From: Yoonia maritima
Lineage (GTDB): Bacteria > Pseudomonadota > Alphaproteobacteria > Rhodobacterales > Rhodobacteraceae
DNA length: 64,000 nt
Reading direction: 5' to 3'
Assembly (NCBI RefSeq): GCF_002933395.1
Contig: NZ_PKFN01000011.1
Coordinates: forward strand, 124,001 to 188,000
How positions within the stretch are numbered: the stretch's first letter is position 1; each line of letters starts with the position of its first letter. Position numbers and translations under genes: made by a program. A model generated the notes under the pieces. The model was not told the DNA's origin, ran no database searches, and saw only the letters and a program-made list of their open reading frames with translations. Below are positions 17,595-26,468 of the stretch, piece after piece.

Positions 17595-17998
17595 GCATTT
17601 GTTACCCCAAATCGGTTTGGGGTTGGGGAAGTATGGCGCGCCACCGCCATCTGTAGGCAGTTGTCATTCGTTGTTTTCGTAGCATAACCAATCATTTTGC
17701 TGCGGCCCCAATGCGAAAGAATGAAATGGAAGGTCTCACTGTTTGCTGCTTTGAAGGACCGTAGTCAAATATTTCATAATTGTTATGTATCCAAAGGTAT
17801 CAGTGCCGAAGCAAAGGTATAGCTTTACGGCGTTCCGGTTTGGGCATGTTCGGAAGGTGTCATTGCCCCGGGTTCCTGTTGAAATGGCTGCGCATAGCAC
17901 TGACGTGTCCCGATTAAATTCGCGGACAGCAGCGTGCCCCTTTCCCTTAACGGCTTAGCGCGTTAATAGGCCTTTGATATAACGAAGGAGCCAGCCAA
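17595..17998. other. 404-base gene-free spacer before asd
   Basis: Just after the regulator, an inverted repeat ACCCCAAA-TCGG-TTTGGGGT (17604-17623) could terminate its transcript, although no T-run follows. Near the asd end, TTAACG (17947-17952) and CGTTAA (17961-17966) form a spaced inverted repeat about 35 bases before the asd start. AAGGAG lies just before that start. A 57-codon open frame from 17784 has no ribosome binding site or recognisable content. I see no tRNA or other RNA gene. Confidence 0.5.
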
Positions 17999-19021
17999 AT
18001 GGGTTATAGAATCGTCGTCGTGGGTGCCACCGGAAACGTGGGCCGCGAAATGCTGAACATCCTTGATGAACGGGAATTCCCCATCGAAGAACTTGCCGTG
18101 TTGGCTAGTCGTAAATCGCTGGGCAGCGAAGTTAGCTTTGGCGAAAAGACTTTGAAAACAAAGGATCTTGATACCTTTGATTTTGCTGGGTGGGATATGG
18201 CTCTCTTTGCAGTCGGTTCCGACGCGACAAAGAAATACGCGCCAAAGGCCGCAGCGGCTGGTTGTGTTGTTATCGATAACTCTTCGCTGTACCGCTATGA
18301 CCCTGATGTGCCGCTTATTGTTCCCGAAGTGAATGCCGAAGCAATTCACGGCTATTCAAAGAAAAACATCATCGCGAACCCGAACTGTTCGACCGCACAA
18401 ATGGTTGTGGCGCTGAAGCCGTTGCACGACCGCGCAACGATCAAACGCGTTGTGGTAAGCACATATCAGTCCGTATCTGGCGCTGGTAAGGGCGGCGCTG
18501 ACGAACTTTGGGATCAAACCAAATCGATCTACAACCCGACCGACGACAAGCCCGCGCGCCAGTTTACCAAACAGATTGCCTTTAACGTCATTCCGCACAT
18601 TGATGTGTTCATGGAAGACGGTTCCACCAAAGAAGAGTGGAAGATGGTCGCGGAAACGAAAAAGATCGTCGACAAGAACATCAAGGTCACCGCGACTTGC
18701 GTACGTGTGCCCGTATTTGTTGGCCATTCAGAAGCGATCAACATCGAATTCGAAGATCATCTAGACGAAGACGAGGCGCGCGAAATTTTGCGCGAAGCAC
18801 CGGGTATCATGGTGATCGATAAGCGCGAAGATGGTGGTTATGTCACACCGGTCGAATGTGTCGGTGATTTCGCGACTTTCATCAGTCGTATCCGTCAAGA
18901 CAGCACAATCGACAATGGCCTGAACCTATGGTGCGTGTCAGACAATTTGCGCAAAGGTGCCGCACTGAACGCGGTACAGATCGCCGAAGTGTTGGGTCGT
19001 GAGTGCTTGAAAAAGGGGTAA
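17999..19021 (+). CDS. asd: Aspartate-semialdehyde dehydrogenase
   Basis: This enzyme reduces aspartyl phosphate to aspartate semialdehyde with NADPH, on the path to lysine, diaminopimelate, threonine and methionine. It has 340 residues. The N-terminal GATGNVGREMLNIL binds NADP, IANPNCSTAQMVVALKPL (about 123-140) carries the catalytic cysteine, and RVPVFVGHSEAINIEF carries the conserved arginine and histidine. The start has GAAGGAG about 11 bases upstream. It is single-gene, with its own terminator. Confidence 0.96.
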   Translation: MGYRIVVVGATGNVGREMLNILDEREFPIEELAVLASRKSLGSEVSFGEKTLKTKDLDTFDFAGWDMALFAVGSDATKKYAPKAAAAGCVVIDNSSLYRYDPDVPLIVPEVNAEAIHGYSKKNIIANPNCSTAQMVVALKPLHDRATIKRVVVSTYQSVSGAGKGGADELWDQTKSIYNPTDDKPARQFTKQIAFNVIPHIDVFMEDGSTKEEWKMVAETKKIVDKNIKVTATCVRVPVFVGHSEAINIEFEDHLDEDEAREILREAPGIMVIDKREDGGYVTPVECVGDFATFISRIRQDSTIDNGLNLWCVSDNLRKGAALNAVQIAEVLGRECLKKG

Positions 19022-19045
19022 CAACCCGTTTTAGTATTGATAACG

Positions 19046-19071
19046 AAAGGGCGTCTTCGGCGCCCTTTTTT
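19046..19071 (+). terminator. Rho-independent terminator after asd
   Basis: An 8-bp stem AAAGGGCG / CGCCCTTT with a 7-base loop is followed by a T-run, 24 bases after the asd stop. Confidence 0.9.
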
Positions 19072-19094
19072 GTGTCTAAACGGTGGGGGTGATC

Positions 19095-19988
19095 ATGGCG
19101 ACTTTTTTGACGCGTGCCGAACCTGATGCGCGCCCATTGGTCGGGGTCGCGCTTGTTGCGCTGGCCGTGCTATTTTTTGCGCTGGGTGATGTTCTGACCA
19201 AGGGGCTGACTGCCCGTTATCCAATTCCGATGATCGTCGCTGTGCGGTATTTGGCGAGCCTTATTTTGCTCACGGTCTTTGTTTGGCCACGCTTGCGATC
19301 CAGACTTTGGAAAACGGAGCGCACGGGGTTGGTGCTGCTAAGAGGCTGCACACTGGCTTTGGCATCGTTAACGATGGGGTTGGCGTTGCGGCTGATGCCA
19401 ATCGGTGAAACCATCGCCATTATGTACGTTTCTCCGTTCGCGGTAATGGCGATTGCAGTGCCATTGTTGGGCGAAAAGGTTACGCCGGTAGGCTGGTTCT
19501 TTGCGATCCTTGGCTTTTGCGGCGTGCTGTTGATCATGCGACCCGGTGGCGGGCTTGATCCGATGGGGGTGCTATGGGCGCTGTTAAATGCAGCATGCGC
19601 TACGGCCTATCACTTGCTGACGCGCGTGTTGTCGCGGACAGAAACCAGCATCGCAATGATCTTTCATGTTACGCTGGTGGGGGCGGTATTCTTTACGCTG
19701 TCCGCGCTACCAACGCTGAGCGGCCCATTGCCAAGCTTGCCTGACTTTGGCGCAATGGTTTTGCTTGGTATGTTTGCGACTTCTGGACATTTTCTGTTTG
19801 CAGTCGCGTACCGTCATGCGCCAGCGTCACTCATCGCGCCGGTGAATTACCTGCATTTGGTTTGGGCGGCATTGTTGGGTTGGCTGGTCTTTGGCGATCT
19901 ACCTGACGGTATATCGATGATCGGTATTGCAATGATCATCCTTGCGGGTGTGTGTCTCGCGGTGAAGTCGCACCTTCAACGTCATTAG
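19095..19988 (+). CDS. EamA/DMT family transporter
   Basis: This is a 297-residue inner-membrane protein of the drug/metabolite transporter superfamily with two EamA repeats and about ten hydrophobic helices. The signature of repeat one is FFALGDVLTKGLTARYPIPMIVAVRYL. MPIGETIAIMYVSPFAVMAIAVPLLGEKVT and APASLIAPVNYLHLVWAALLGWLVFGD end the two repeats. Substrate is not predictable; family members export amino acids, nucleobases or drugs. The ATG at 19095 is preceded by a G-rich ribosome binding site. It overlaps by 4 bases, tail to tail, with a second EamA gene on the other strand. Confidence 0.85.
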   Translation: MATFLTRAEPDARPLVGVALVALAVLFFALGDVLTKGLTARYPIPMIVAVRYLASLILLTVFVWPRLRSRLWKTERTGLVLLRGCTLALASLTMGLALRLMPIGETIAIMYVSPFAVMAIAVPLLGEKVTPVGWFFAILGFCGVLLIMRPGGGLDPMGVLWALLNAACATAYHLLTRVLSRTETSIAMIFHVTLVGAVFFTLSALPTLSGPLPSLPDFGAMVLLGMFATSGHFLFAVAYRHAPASLIAPVNYLHLVWAALLGWLVFGDLPDGISMIGIAMIILAGVCLAVKSHLQRH

Positions 19989-20869
19989 CGGGGTTTACTG
20001 CGCCACATAATGATTAAGCCAGATGCCACGATCAACGCACTGCCGAACAACATATTGGTGCTGACGGTTTCTTTGAAAATAAGGACGCCGCAGGCGACTC
20101 CGAACAGCAGCCGCGCATATCTGAACGGGGTCACAGCGGATACTTCACCTGTACGCATTGCTTTCATCAACCCGGCATAGGCGGCTGCCCCGACCAATGA
20201 CGCGCCGCAAAGGTGTAGGGCTGCGACTGGTGTGATGGTTGCGAAGGCTACGCCTTCATAAAACGCATAAATCACCCCAGCAATCACGACAGCAAGAAAC
20301 CCGTAAAACCCAAGTGCGGCCGTCCCTAGCGTCTTAGGCGCCGCGCGGCTTGCTAGATCGCGACCTGCAAAGCCGAGCATCCCAAGCACCGCCAAAATGG
20401 ATAGCGCAGAAAAGCTATCACTGCCGGGTTGGATTATGATAAGCACGCCAATCAGTCCGACAACAATTGCGATCCAGCGGCGTAGCCCGACCTTTTCACC
20501 AAAAAACAAAGCGGCGCTTGCGACGACGACAATCGGGGTGGCTTGTAAGATTACTGTCGCAGATGACAGTGGGGTAAGCGCAATAGCCAGCGCATAGAAT
20601 AGACGGCCCATCACCTCGAATAGGACCCTGATCCGCATTGGGCGCGAAACGACATCAGCGCTAAGAAGCGGTGTTTTCGTTAGGAATGCCGCTGCGGCGA
20701 ATACAATCGCGCCCCCGGTGCCAAACAAAATCAAGAGCTGCCCAACGGGTAGGGTCACTGCGGCTGCTTTGACAAATACGTCTTCAATTGCAAAGCACGC
20801 CATTGCAGCGATCATCCATAGGCTACCAATTAAATTGGCACGCCGATCCAATGTGTGTTGGTCTTGCAT
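19985..20869 (-). CDS. EamA/DMT family transporter
   Basis: This is a second EamA-type exporter, 294 residues and about ten helices, only moderately like its convergent neighbour. Typical elements are ACFAIEDVFVKAAAVTLPVGQLLILFG in repeat one, TPLSSATVILQATPIVVVASAALFFGEKVG at the end of it, and GEVSAVTPFRYARLLFGVACGVLIFKET in repeat two. I chose the ATG at 20869 with AGGA 7 bases upstream; the frame extends 19 codons further. The two EamA genes point at each other, so they are not an operon and may have arisen by inverted duplication or independent gain. Confidence 0.85.
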   Translation of the reverse strand: MQDQHTLDRRANLIGSLWMIAAMACFAIEDVFVKAAAVTLPVGQLLILFGTGGAIVFAAAAFLTKTPLLSADVVSRPMRIRVLFEVMGRLFYALAIALTPLSSATVILQATPIVVVASAALFFGEKVGLRRWIAIVVGLIGVLIIIQPGSDSFSALSILAVLGMLGFAGRDLASRAAPKTLGTAALGFYGFLAVVIAGVIYAFYEGVAFATITPVAALHLCGASLVGAAAYAGLMKAMRTGEVSAVTPFRYARLLFGVACGVLIFKETVSTNMLFGSALIVASGLIIMWRSKPR

Positions 20870-21026
20870 GCTGATCCTGCTGAGAGTGGGACGGCCATGT
20901 GTGAGCGGCTTTGGGTTGATGGTCAATTGAACATTAAAAAATAATTTTCGATGGCGACCAAGGATTTCCCCGTGACGTGCGTCATACAGTGTACAACTAT
21001 CTAGCGAAATTTGCAGGAGAACTCAT

Positions 21027-22688
21027 ATGTTTCGCCCACTTCTGACCACAAGCCTTATCGCGCTCTGCGCTCCCGCCTTTGCCGATACATTCACTGGCGA
21101 GGCCAGCGTTGATGCAGTCACGATCTATCCGGGGCTGGCCACGGTGACCCGCCAGGTCACGTTGGATTTACCTACTGGTCAACATGAAATCATCGTGCCC
21201 GGCCTTCCTGAACAGCTTGCGACCGAAAGCTTGCGCCTTTCTGCCCCGCAGGGCGTTCAGCTTGGCGCGGTTAGTCTTGCACATGACCGTTTGCCGGTGA
21301 CGCCCGATCAGACATCGTCCGAAATTCTGGCTGCAAAGGACAAGGTTGCGCGTTTAGAAGATGTGTTACGTCAGCGTGACGCAGAGATTGCAGAAATTCG
21401 GTTGCAAGTGATAGCCGCCGAAGAACAGATCGCGTTCCTGCAAAGTCTGTCACAGGCCAGTGCTGGTGAAACCTTAACCACGAGTAGCATCACCGATATT
21501 CAGGCACTTGCGCAAATGGTCGGGGCTGAAACGCTTGCGGTTCGCAAGGCCGCCTTTGAAGCGGAACAAGAGGCGCAGGCGTCTGAACGCGCCCGTGAAG
21601 ATGATGTCGAAGCGCTCGATGATGCACAGCGCGCGCTTAACGCGTTGATGGCGCCAGAGCAGGACGGATCGGTCTTAACCTTTTCGGTTGTCACGGCAGA
21701 GGCAGGCGAGGTGACGATTGACGTCAGCACGCAAGAGGGGTTCGCGAATTGGTCCCCGGTTTACGATATGCGGCTGACGACGGGGGATGCGCCGACGCTT
21801 GATTTAGATAGGTCCGTGGTGGTGGGCCAACACACGGGTCAAGACTGGACAGATGTTAAACTGGTACTGTCTACGGCACGCCCGGGCGAACAAATTGCCC
21901 CAAGCGGCGTTTGGGCGCCACTGCGCAGGATCGTTTCTGAAGATGAGTTGCAGCGTGACAAGATGATGCGCACGATGGAAGATGAGATATCCATGGAGGC
22001 TTCGGATATCATGGGGTCGTTGGCTTCGCCGCTAGCACCCGCGCCGAGCGTGCAAGCGACGGCGGACTTTAGTGGTGCAGCGGTTACCTATACCTATCCG
22101 GGTCGCGTGAGCATTCGCAATGGCGTGGATGACTTGCGGTTGCCGCTAGATACACTGTCGCTTGATGCGGATATTTGGGCCGAAGCCGCCCCGAGTCGCG
22201 ACAACATCGCCTACCGCGTCGCAGAGTTCACGAATGATACGCAAGAATTGCTGCTGCCCGGAAAGACGCTGATGTTTGCTGACGGCACAATGATTGGGTT
22301 CTCTAGCTTGCCCATGATTGCAACCGGTGCAGAGACCCAAATGGGCTTTGGTCCACTGGATGGTATCGTGCTGAACCGAATGACACCCAACAAGTCAGAG
22401 GGCGAGCGCGGCGTGTTTTCCAGCAGCAACCAGTTGGAAGAAGAGGCCGTAATTACGGTCGAAAACCTGACTGGCCAAGACTGGGACGTGCTGCTGCGTG
22501 ATGCAGTGCCATATTCGGAACAAGACGACCTAGAGGTCGAAGTCACCGCTAGCCCGACTGTGACGCGCACGAACCCCGAAGGGCGTCGTGGTATTCTTGA
22601 ATGGGATTTGTCAGTGCCGGCTGGTAAAACGCAAGAAATTACGTTGGATTATACTCTTACGTGGCCAAGCGGGTATGTGCTGCAATAG
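21027..22688 (+). CDS. DUF4139 domain-containing exported protein
   Basis: This is a 553-residue protein with a signal peptide (MFRPLLTTSLIALCAPAFA, cleavage about 19). An N-terminal DUF4140-like beta domain (about 28-110, VDAVTIYPGLATVTRQVTLDLPTGQHEIIVPGLP) is followed by a long coiled coil (about 105-205) rich in Glu, Ala and Arg. The DUF4139 beta-rich domain (about 210-550) comes next, with WSPVYDMRLTTGD and the terminal WDLSVPAGKTQEITLDYTLTWPSG. This family includes 'mucoidy inhibitor-like' proteins, and function is unproven. AGGAG lies before the ATG. It stands alone. Confidence 0.85.
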   Translation: MFRPLLTTSLIALCAPAFADTFTGEASVDAVTIYPGLATVTRQVTLDLPTGQHEIIVPGLPEQLATESLRLSAPQGVQLGAVSLAHDRLPVTPDQTSSEILAAKDKVARLEDVLRQRDAEIAEIRLQVIAAEEQIAFLQSLSQASAGETLTTSSITDIQALAQMVGAETLAVRKAAFEAEQEAQASERAREDDVEALDDAQRALNALMAPEQDGSVLTFSVVTAEAGEVTIDVSTQEGFANWSPVYDMRLTTGDAPTLDLDRSVVVGQHTGQDWTDVKLVLSTARPGEQIAPSGVWAPLRRIVSEDELQRDKMMRTMEDEISMEASDIMGSLASPLAPAPSVQATADFSGAAVTYTYPGRVSIRNGVDDLRLPLDTLSLDADIWAEAAPSRDNIAYRVAEFTNDTQELLLPGKTLMFADGTMIGFSSLPMIATGAETQMGFGPLDGIVLNRMTPNKSEGERGVFSSSNQLEEEAVITVENLTGQDWDVLLRDAVPYSEQDDLEVEVTASPTVTRTNPEGRRGILEWDLSVPAGKTQEITLDYTLTWPSGYVLQ

Positions 22689-22727
22689 GAATGTCCGGGT
22701 CTAAAACGCTAGCGGAGTTGTACAGTT

Positions 22728-23159
22728 TCATTTGGTGATGAAAGTTCGCCAAATGAAATCGATAATTAACACTGCCAACAGCGTCAAAAAGCCAAACAGG
22801 ACGAGCTTCGAGCGCAGGCTCGTCCGTACTTCATGATCAGGGTAAGCTAGGATCCACTTTCCAGCCTCTGCCGAGGCAGTCAGTATGTCTAAGCTGACAG
22901 GGATGAATGGATACACCTGACCATGGCGGTCGATTGGCAGTACACGCCGATGCCCCGGCGGTTCGTCACCAACGTAGTGGAAGTAATATAAGAAGCCGCC
23001 CATATCGACATCAAAGCGCTTGGCGAAGTCATCTATCAGTTCATTAGCATCGTCGCCTTCAATGCCATTTCCAATAAATACATCCGAAAGATCAAAGCTA
23101 TCCTGCCCGCGAAAGTTATATACGGACAGGTGCTCTAAAATTTCTTCACGACGGCCCAT
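22728..23159 (-). CDS. DUF1493-like tail-anchored protein
   Basis: This is a 143-residue protein resembling the DUF1493 family, small acyl-carrier-like proteins best known from enterobacteria. The region SFDLSDVFIGNGIEGDDANELIDDFAKRFDVDMGGF (about 21-56) is the family core. A basic stretch then leads to one C-terminal transmembrane helix (about 118-137), absent in the short family members as I know them. It starts 5 bases after the ETF-QO stop on the same strand, so the two are co-transcribed. A role with the membrane-bound oxidoreductase is possible but unsupported otherwise. Confidence 0.6.
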   Translation of the reverse strand: MGRREEILEHLSVYNFRGQDSFDLSDVFIGNGIEGDDANELIDDFAKRFDVDMGGFLYYFHYVGDEPPGHRRVLPIDRHGQVYPFIPVSLDILTASAEAGKWILAYPDHEVRTSLRSKLVLFGFLTLLAVLIIDFIWRTFITK

Positions 23160-23164
23160 ATGCG

Positions 23165-24814
23165 TTACATGTTCGGGTAATTCGGCCCGTCGCCACCTTG
23201 TGGGACTGTCCAGTTGATGTTCTGGCTTGGGTCCTTGATGTCACAGGTTTTACAGTGGACGCAGTTTTGGAAGTTAATGACAAAGCGGGTGTCTTTGCCT
23301 TCTTCCTCTACGTACTCATAGACGCCTGCCGGGCAGTAGCGTGCGGCGGGGCCAGCGTATTTGGGCAGGTTGATGTTAACCGGCACTGATGGGTCTTTGA
23401 GGTGCAGGTGGGCAGGTTGGCTTTCCTCGTGGTTGGTAAAGCTGAATGCCACGTTTGTAAGCCGGTCAAATGACAGCGTGCCATCAGGTTTGGGGTAGTC
23501 GATAACCTTGTGCTTACTGGCCTCTTCGGTGGCATCTGCGTCGGATTTGCCGTGCTTGAGGGTGCCAAGTAGCGAGAAACCGAATGTGTTGGTCCACATG
23601 TCCATGCCGCCGACAGCCAACGAAGCAAGTAGACCGTATTTCGACCAAAGTGGTTTCACATTGCGCACCTTTTTCAGGTCATCGCCGATTTCGCCATCGC
23701 GTACGACGGTTTCATAATCGGTGAGTTCGTCGCTTTGACGGCCGTCTTTGAATGCTTCGACCGCTGCTTCGGCAGCCGCGATGCCTGATAGCATTGCGTT
23801 ATGGTTGCCTTTGATACGTGGAACGTTGACCATGCCCGCAGAACAACCCAGTAGCGCGCCGCCGGGGAATGTCAGCTTTGGCATCGACTGATAGCCGCCT
23901 TCGGTAATTGCGCGGGCACCGTAAGCGATACGCTTACCGCCCTTAAGCAGGTCGGCGACCATTGGGTGATGCTTAAAGCGTTGGAATTCCATGTAAGGAA
24001 ACAAGTGGGGGTTTTTATAGTTCAGGTGAACCACAAAGCCGACATAGACTTGATTGTTTTCAAGGTGATAGATGAACGATCCGCCGCCCGCGTTTCCACC
24101 CAAAGGCCAACCCATCGTGTGGGTGACGGTACCTTCTTTGTGCTTAGCTGGGTCGATTTCCCAGATCTCTTTCATGCCAACGCCGTATTTCTGAACGTCG
24201 TGGCCCGCACTTAGCGCGAATTTCTCGATGACTTCTTTTGATAGTGAACCGCGCACGCCCTCGGACAGGAACACGTATTTCCCGTGCAGTTCCATGCCGG
24301 GTTCATAGGATGGGCCTTGGGTGCCGTCTGCATTTTTGCCGAATTCGCCAGCAACGACGCCTTTGACTTCGCCGTCGTCACCGTAAACCAATTCAGAGCA
24401 GGCCATGCCGGGGAAGATTTCGACGCCCAACTCTTCGGCTTGTTCGGCCATCCAGCGACAGACGTTGCCCATCGACACAATGTAGTTGCCGTGGTTGTTC
24501 ATCAAAGGCGGCATAGCAAAATTCGGCACGCGAATTTGGCCTGCTTCGCCAAGCATATAGAAATTATCGTTTTCGACAGGCACGTTCAGCGGCGCGCCTT
24601 TTTCTTTCCAATCAGGGATTAATTTGTTCAGGCCGACCGGATCAAGCACCGCGCCGGATAGAATATGTGCGCCAACTTCAGATCCCTTTTCCAGAACAAC
24701 GACATCCAGATCGGCGTCAAGTTGCTTGAGGCGGATCGCCGCTGATAGGCCAGCAGGCCCTGCGCCAACGATTACTACGTCATATTCCATCGCTTCGCGT
24801 TCAATCTCGGCCAT
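23165..24814 (-). CDS. etfD: Electron transfer flavoprotein-ubiquinone oxidoreductase
   Basis: ETF-QO passes electrons from ETF, reduced by acyl-CoA and other dehydrogenases, to ubiquinone in the inner membrane. The 549 residues are full length. The N-terminal FAD site is YDVVIVGAGPAGLSAAIRLKQ (about 9-29). SKYGLLASLAVGGMDMW lies towards the quinone-binding part. The C-terminal 4Fe-4S domain has ligands in RYCPAGVYEY and NFQNCVHCKTCDIKDP. It is divergent from greA and heads a two-gene unit with the DUF1493-like gene. The acyl-CoA dehydrogenase at 49 kb would feed it. Confidence 0.96.
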   Translation of the reverse strand: MAEIEREAMEYDVVIVGAGPAGLSAAIRLKQLDADLDVVVLEKGSEVGAHILSGAVLDPVGLNKLIPDWKEKGAPLNVPVENDNFYMLGEAGQIRVPNFAMPPLMNNHGNYIVSMGNVCRWMAEQAEELGVEIFPGMACSELVYGDDGEVKGVVAGEFGKNADGTQGPSYEPGMELHGKYVFLSEGVRGSLSKEVIEKFALSAGHDVQKYGVGMKEIWEIDPAKHKEGTVTHTMGWPLGGNAGGGSFIYHLENNQVYVGFVVHLNYKNPHLFPYMEFQRFKHHPMVADLLKGGKRIAYGARAITEGGYQSMPKLTFPGGALLGCSAGMVNVPRIKGNHNAMLSGIAAAEAAVEAFKDGRQSDELTDYETVVRDGEIGDDLKKVRNVKPLWSKYGLLASLAVGGMDMWTNTFGFSLLGTLKHGKSDADATEEASKHKVIDYPKPDGTLSFDRLTNVAFSFTNHEESQPAHLHLKDPSVPVNINLPKYAGPAARYCPAGVYEYVEEEGKDTRFVINFQNCVHCKTCDIKDPSQNINWTVPQGGDGPNYPNM

Positions 24815-24950
24815 CTAGAAATCCTTCACTTGTTGGGACTGCTGCCCCCTTTTAATCGGTTGCAGCAAGGGTTACCTGATGCGGGATTGTGGGGCAATCA
24901 AGACACAACGTCAAAACTAGATACCGCGACACGTGATCACGGCATAAGGC

Positions 24951-24981
24951 TTGACTTTGATCACCCCACTTAGGCTATGAA
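24951..24981 (+). promoter_or_regulatory. Possible greA promoter
   Basis: TTGACT (24951-24956) is followed 18-19 bases later by CTATGA/TATGAA (24975-24981), about 40 bases before the greA start. This fits a sigma-70-type promoter, but the match to -10 is moderate. A palindrome CGTGATCACG (24932-24941) lies just upstream. Confidence 0.3.
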
Positions 24982-25020
24982 CGTTCGATTGACACTTTTT
25001 ACCCCGGGAGCGGATGCACT

Positions 25021-25491
25021 ATGGAAAAAATTCCACTCACACGCGCAGGCTTTGACAAATTGGATGCTGAACTGAAGCACCTGAAAACGATTGAACGCCC
25101 CGCCATCATTCGCGCCATCGCCGAAGCCCGCGAACACGGCGACCTGTCCGAGAACGCGGAATATCATTCTGCGAAGGAAAAGCAGTCTTTTATCGAAGGC
25201 CGCGTGAAAGAGCTGGAAGGCGTAATTTCACTGGCTGACGTGATCGACGTGGCCAAGCTAAAGGGCACCGTGAAATTTGGTGCGACAGTTGAACTGGTCG
25301 ATGAAGACACCGACGAAGAAAAGACCTATCAGATTGTGGGCGAGTATGAAGCCGACATCGAAAGCGGTAAGCTGAATATGCAGTCGCCGCTATCTCGTGC
25401 CTTGATTGGCAAAGATGAAGGCGACAGCGTTGAAGTCCGTACGCCAGGTGGTGTGCGTAGTTATGAAATTCTTAGCATTATATATAAGTAA
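25021..25491 (+). CDS. greA: Transcription elongation factor GreA
   Basis: GreA rescues backtracked RNA polymerase by stimulating cleavage of the nascent RNA. The 156 residues are standard. The N-terminal coiled coil (about 1-75) includes [18 protein letters not shown] and the tip segment [17 protein letters not shown] with the acidic residues that enter the polymerase channel. The C-terminal FKBP-like domain includes [23 protein letters not shown] and [24 protein letters not shown] membrane-protein gene follows after only 12 bases on the same strand. Confidence 0.97.
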   Translation: MEKIPLTRAGFDKLDAELKHLKTIERPAIIRAIAEAREHGDLSENAEYHSAKEKQSFIEGRVKELEGVISLADVIDVAKLKGTVKFGATVELVDEDTDEEKTYQIVGEYEADIESGKLNMQSPLSRALIGKDEGDSVEVRTPGGVRSYEILSIIYK

Positions 25492-25503
25492 GGGTGCCTT
25501 GTT

Positions 25504-26406
25504 ATGGCGCGACGATCGCAGAGCGGATCGACGACAGGTAGCGATGGTTTGACACAGTTTGACCGAATGGCTCTGGGGCTTTCGGTTGGTTGGCTAGTCA
25601 TCGTTGGCTTGTTTTTTGTGATACTACCTCCGGGTATTTTCACTGAAGCTGGCTTTGATAGTTTGCGTTTTATGATGCTGTTGGTGGCGGTTTTTATGCC
25701 TGTGGCAATGATTGCGGTTGTCGCAGTTGTTGCCCGTGCGCAGCGCGTGTCGCGTGACGAAGCATTCCGCATGCAAGCCGCGCTTGATGCGATGCGGCAG
25801 ACGCGTGTGTCGCAGCCTGCCCCCCAACGCCCTGCTGCTGCAGGGCCCAGTGCGACGGCCCGCCGTCAGCCTCCTGAAATGCAGGCACCGCTTACCGTGA
25901 TCGAAGCACCGGTTGAGCCCGCGCCACCTACTCAGCAATTATCTCATATCGATTTAGTCCGCGCCTTGAACTTTCCTGACAACGAAGAAGACGTCGAAGG
26001 CTTTGCCGCACTTCGCTGTGCACTGCGCGACCCCGATGCGCGTCAGATCGTGCAATCCAGCCAAGATGTACTGACACTACTGTCGCAGGACGGCATCTAT
26101 ATGGATGATCTTCATGCGGAACCCACGCATCCTGACCTATGGCGCCGATTTGCTAAGGGCGAGCGTGGTGAGGGTATCGCTGGGCTGGGTGGTGTGAATG
26201 ATCCTGCGCATCTGGTACCAACTGCCAAACGGATGACCGAAGACACGATTTTCCGTGATTCTATGTCGCATTTTTTGCGCCGCTTTGATCAGACCGTCGC
26301 GGCCTTTGAAATCAACGCCAGCGATGATGATTTGCTTGCCTTGGCTGAAACCCGGACGGCACGCGCCTTTATGCTGCTTGCCCGCGTGAAAGGCAGCTTT
26401 GAATAA
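25504..26406 (+). CDS. Membrane-anchored hypothetical protein downstream of greA
   Basis: I do not recognise a named domain in this 300-residue protein. Two transmembrane helices (about 27-45 and 56-76) are followed by a short helix, then a low-complexity linker rich in Pro, Ala and Gln (about 98-145), and a globular helical domain (about 148-300) beginning SHIDLVRALNFPDNEEDVEGFAALRCALRDPDARQIVQSSQDVL and ending in a predicted helical bundle. The layout suggests a cytoplasmic domain tethered to the membrane by a flexible linker. The 12-base gap after greA implies co-transcription. It looks conserved in style and codon use, so is a real gene. Confidence 0.7.
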   Translation: MARRSQSGSTTGSDGLTQFDRMALGLSVGWLVIVGLFFVILPPGIFTEAGFDSLRFMMLLVAVFMPVAMIAVVAVVARAQRVSRDEAFRMQAALDAMRQTRVSQPAPQRPAAAGPSATARRQPPEMQAPLTVIEAPVEPAPPTQQLSHIDLVRALNFPDNEEDVEGFAALRCALRDPDARQIVQSSQDVLTLLSQDGIYMDDLHAEPTHPDLWRRFAKGERGEGIAGLGGVNDPAHLVPTAKRMTEDTIFRDSMSHFLRRFDQTVAAFEINASDDDLLALAETRTARAFMLLARVKGSFE

Positions 26407-26436
26407 GCAAGCCGGGTGACAAGATAGTCATGGTGC

Positions 26437-26467
26437 GCTAGCCCTTTACCAAACGAAAGGGGCTAGC
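26437..26467 (+). promoter_or_regulatory. Hairpin covering the fghA ribosome binding site
   Basis: GCTAGCCCTTT (26437-26447) can pair with AAAGGGGCTAGC (26456-26467) with one extra G on the right arm. The right arm contains the Shine-Dalgarno AAAGGGG, and the ATG begins two bases after the stem. Folded mRNA would hide the ribosome binding site. A DNA-level operator is the other reading. Confidence 0.55.
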
Positions 26468-26468
26468 A

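Noticed and set aside
17784-17957. 57-codon open frame in the spacer before asd
   Set aside because: No Shine-Dalgarno, no hydrophobic segment or motif, and composition unlike neighbouring genes. It is probably chance.
19095-20869. The two EamA genes as a two-subunit transporter
   Set aside because: They are convergent, each has the full ten-helix two-repeat form, and they cannot share an operon.
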